Shown: in pieces, positions 62,434-64,000 of the stretch | Layout of the letters: every line of letters starts with the position of its first letter | Numbering within the stretch: position 1 is the first letter of the stretch | Source of the DNA: Pseudomonas sp. PB101 | Lineage (GTDB): Bacteria; Pseudomonadota; Gammaproteobacteria; Pseudomonadales; Pseudomonadaceae | DNA: 64,000 bases | Assembly (NCBI RefSeq): GCF_009764265.1 | Contig: NZ_RWIR01000020.1 | Location: forward strand, 61,001-125,000 | Reading direction: 5' to 3' | Translations under genes and position numbers: made by a program | The notes under the pieces: generated by a model | What the model was told of the DNA's origin: nothing | Seen by the model: only the letters and a program-made list of their open reading frames with translations | Databases searched by the model: none

Positions 62434-63486
62434 TCATTTGCCCGACTCGGTGCCGTTCGGCGAAGTGACGCGAACACCACCCTGCCCGGCCAGAACCAGA
62501 TTGCCATTGCCTGCTGCAGTCACTGCCGAGACCGAAATACGGTCCGCACGGTTGACCACCTTGAAGGTTTCGCCATTGTCGCTGCTGCGGATCACCGAGC
62601 CGCCGTTGCCGACGATCACGATGGAACCGTCGTCGAGCAGCGTGCCGCCGGACAGCCCGAACTCCAGGTCACCACGTTCAGCCTTGAGCTCGACTTGCTC
62701 CCAGGTACTGCCGAAGTCCGTGGAACGGTAGAGATTGCCGCGCAGGCCGTAGGCCAACAGCGTATTGGCCTGCGCCGTGCCGATCACGCCAAACAGCGAG
62801 CCTTCGTACGGACCTTCGAGTTTTTCCCAGGTCTGGCCCCAGTCGGCCGAGCGGAACATGCTGCCCTGCTCGCCGACGATGAACAGCCCGGCGTCCTTGA
62901 CCGCGGCGATCGAGTTCAGGTGATACTGGTCTTCGTTGTCCAGGCGGTCGCTGGCGTCTTCCCAGTGCTTGCCACCGTCGGTGGTTTCCATCAGCGAACC
63001 GTAGGCGCCCACGGCAAAGCCGCTGTTGACGTCCTTGAACCAGACATCGAGCAGCGGCGATTCGCGAGTCAGATCTTCGAATTGCTTGGTCCAGGTGGTG
63101 CCGCCGTCCTCGCTGGCGAGGATCTGTGCGTCATGACCGACGGCCCAGCCGTGTTTGTCATCGATGAAAAACACCGACGTCAACAGCGCCCGGGTCGGGA
63201 CCTTGGCCTGGGTCCAGGTAGCGCCCTGGTCATCGGAATACAGGATGTGCCCACGATCCCCGACCGCCACCAGGCGCTTGCCGGCGTGGACGACATCGAG
63301 CATCAGGCTTTTGACGGCCTTGGCAGATTCAATGGAATAAACAACGTCGGATGCTGGCGCCGCAGCGGCCAGCGCAGGTGCCGACAGCATGGCAGAGCCC
63401 AACAGCGAGAGCGCTGTGGCCAGCAACGCGAATTTGCGCAATGCCGGCGGGCGGCAGATACCCACACCCATGACAGGCTCACTCAT
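62434..63486 (-). CDS. YCF48/HCF136-like beta-propeller protein
   Basis: A 350-residue protein with an N-terminal hydrophobic signal (about 18-42, LLATALSLLGSAMLSAPALA) and repeats with the YCF48 pattern (WAVGHDAQILASEDGGTTWT; MFRSADWGQTWEKLEG; NLYRSTDFGSTWEQVE). A periplasmic scaffold for the RND permease is inferred from the gene order; the ligand is unknown. Frame start at 63486, about 30 bases after the sequence TTAATAATAATGG. Confidence 0.85.
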   Translation of the reverse strand: MSEPVMGVGICRPPALRKFALLATALSLLGSAMLSAPALAAAAPASDVVYSIESAKAVKSLMLDVVHAGKRLVAVGDRGHILYSDDQGATWTQAKVPTRALLTSVFFIDDKHGWAVGHDAQILASEDGGTTWTKQFEDLTRESPLLDVWFKDVNSGFAVGAYGSLMETTDGGKHWEDASDRLDNEDQYHLNSIAAVKDAGLFIVGEQGSMFRSADWGQTWEKLEGPYEGSLFGVIGTAQANTLLAYGLRGNLYRSTDFGSTWEQVELKAERGDLEFGLSGGTLLDDGSIVIVGNGGSVIRSSDNGETFKVVNRADRISVSAVTAAGNGNLVLAGQGGVRVTSPNGTESGK

Positions 63487-63721
63487 AGACCTTCCCCCAT
63501 TATTATTGTTAGGTCGTTCAACCTTTCTGGGCGCCGCCAGGGTGCGTGTCTGGACTGGCTGTTTCAGAGCATAGTCCTGAAACCCGCAATCCAGAGCCCC
63601 TTCGGAAGCTGGCCTATCCTATCGGTGTTTTTTAATGTCTGACAATCGACGCCACGTTATGTTTTGTTAACCGCGCGGGGATGGGGGTGTTCTGAATGGT
63701 TGGGTATCAGGTGGGGTGATT
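63487..63721. other. intergenic region upstream of the YCF48-type gene
   Basis: No gene recognised. It should hold the promoter of the YCF48-RND pair and leads into the GGGTTTT repeat. Confidence 0.4.
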
Positions 63722-63773
63722 GGGGTTTTGGGTTTTGGGTTTTGGGTTTTGGGTTTTGGGTTTTGGGTTTTGG
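63722..63773. repeat. GGGTTTT tandem repeat
   Basis: GGGGTTTT followed by six exact GGGTTTT units and GG: seven G-tracts at 7-base spacing. Such tracts can form G-quadruplexes on the plus strand. Confidence 0.95.
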
Positions 63774-64000
63774 TGTACATATCCGTTTCTGCGGTAACGG
63801 CCACTTAGGGTTCCGCTCTTACAGCGGGTCACTTTGGAAAAGCCCCAAAGTAACCAAAGGGCTCTTGCCCCTGTCGTTCGGTGCCTCGCCTAGGCTCGGC
63901 ATGCCCTCGCTCCGGTCCTGCTCCGTGGGCCCGCCGCCATCGGCCATCCATGGCCGGGGGCGGCTAACCCGGCATCCATGCCGGGTTGCCCACTGCGCAG
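63774..64000. repeat. probable dispersed repeat module, cut by the window end
   Basis: Starts GTACATATCCG and contains TTCCGCTCTTACAGCGGGTC, AAAGTAACCAAAGGGCT, and a 10-bp hairpin at 63966-63987 (AACCCGGCAT / ATGCCGGGTT). I recognise this as a segment that occurs many times in fluorescens-group genomes and is often mistaken for small coding frames. It continues beyond the window. Confidence 0.6.

Noticed and set aside
59955..62468. An 837-codon plus-strand frame opposite the RND gene
   Set aside because: Antisense of membrane helices (rich in His, Gln, Arg). The minus-strand RND protein is well supported.

Overview
The window is chromosomal DNA of a fluorescens-type Pseudomonas. Evidence is the high GC content, the giant NAD-glutamate dehydrogenase, a Tpx close to the enteric length with the same cysteine spacing, a pyocin-type bacteriocin locus, and about a dozen REPIN-style paired inverted repeats (arms such as GTGGGAGCGGGCTTGCCCGC) scattered between genes and sometimes inside them. 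No rRNA, tRNA, CRISPR array, IS transposase or phage structural gene was found.

Layout. (a) 1-6141: tpx, a YciI-family gene, then a lower-GC minus-strand bacteriocin locus: an 851-residue S-type pyocin, a small DUF6392-like partner overlapping it by one base, and a protein that fuses an Im9-like immunity domain to a pyocin_S-like domain. (b) 6636-22222: a decayed DUF1254-type gene end, an outer-membrane porin-like gene, and a plus-strand run MoxR - DUF58 - DUF4381 - VWA - VWA/TPR - BatD - periplasmic HAD phosphatase - sulfatase - membrane/spermidine-synthase-like fusion - octaheme c-type cytochrome with repeats. The genes from MoxR to the HAD phosphatase overlap by a few bases or nearly touch. 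(c) 22338-28676: single genes (GNAT, LysR-type, AhpD-like, MocR-type regulator, ABM, cupin, lipoprotein). (d) 28862-41762: NAD-glutamate dehydrogenase on minus, then a second, paralogous MoxR - DUF58 - DUF4381 - VWA - VWA/TPR - BatD operon. (e) 41763-50025: a rearranged zone with a signal-less AA10 lytic polysaccharide monooxygenase, a duplicated 3' end of batD, a 40-bp sbcD fragment and an internally deleted ABC-F gene, followed by sbcD-sbcC-GST. (f) 50139-52844: tiny secreted or membrane proteins, a periplasmic beta-propeller and a DUF5629-like gene. (g) 52959-59856: a sugar-acid catabolic cluster (IlvD/Edd dehydratase, FAH/AraD1-type protein, alpha-ketoglutarate semialdehyde dehydrogenase, MFS transporter, FadR-type regulator) with two matching operator-like palindromes in the divergent promoter. 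(h) 60021-64000: an RND-family permease with a YCF48-type beta-propeller partner, then a seven-tract GGGTTTT repeat and the start of what looks like a dispersed non-coding repeat module.

How the genes work together. The two MoxR/VWA operons probably act as membrane-anchored AAA+/VWA chaperone systems. The first is tied by position to periplasmic hydrolases and a multiheme cytochrome, the second stands alone. The sugar-acid cluster can be read as a complete L-arabonate-type route to 2-oxoglutarate. The bacteriocin locus looks like a DNase pyocin whose nuclease has lost its catalytic histidines and gained a second C-terminal domain. Three REPINs read in frame inside coding regions (the first DUF4381 gene, the first batD gene, and the LysR-type gene) and are the most unusual repeat-related observations. 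All assignments rest on reading the sequence and recalling family features; no search was run.
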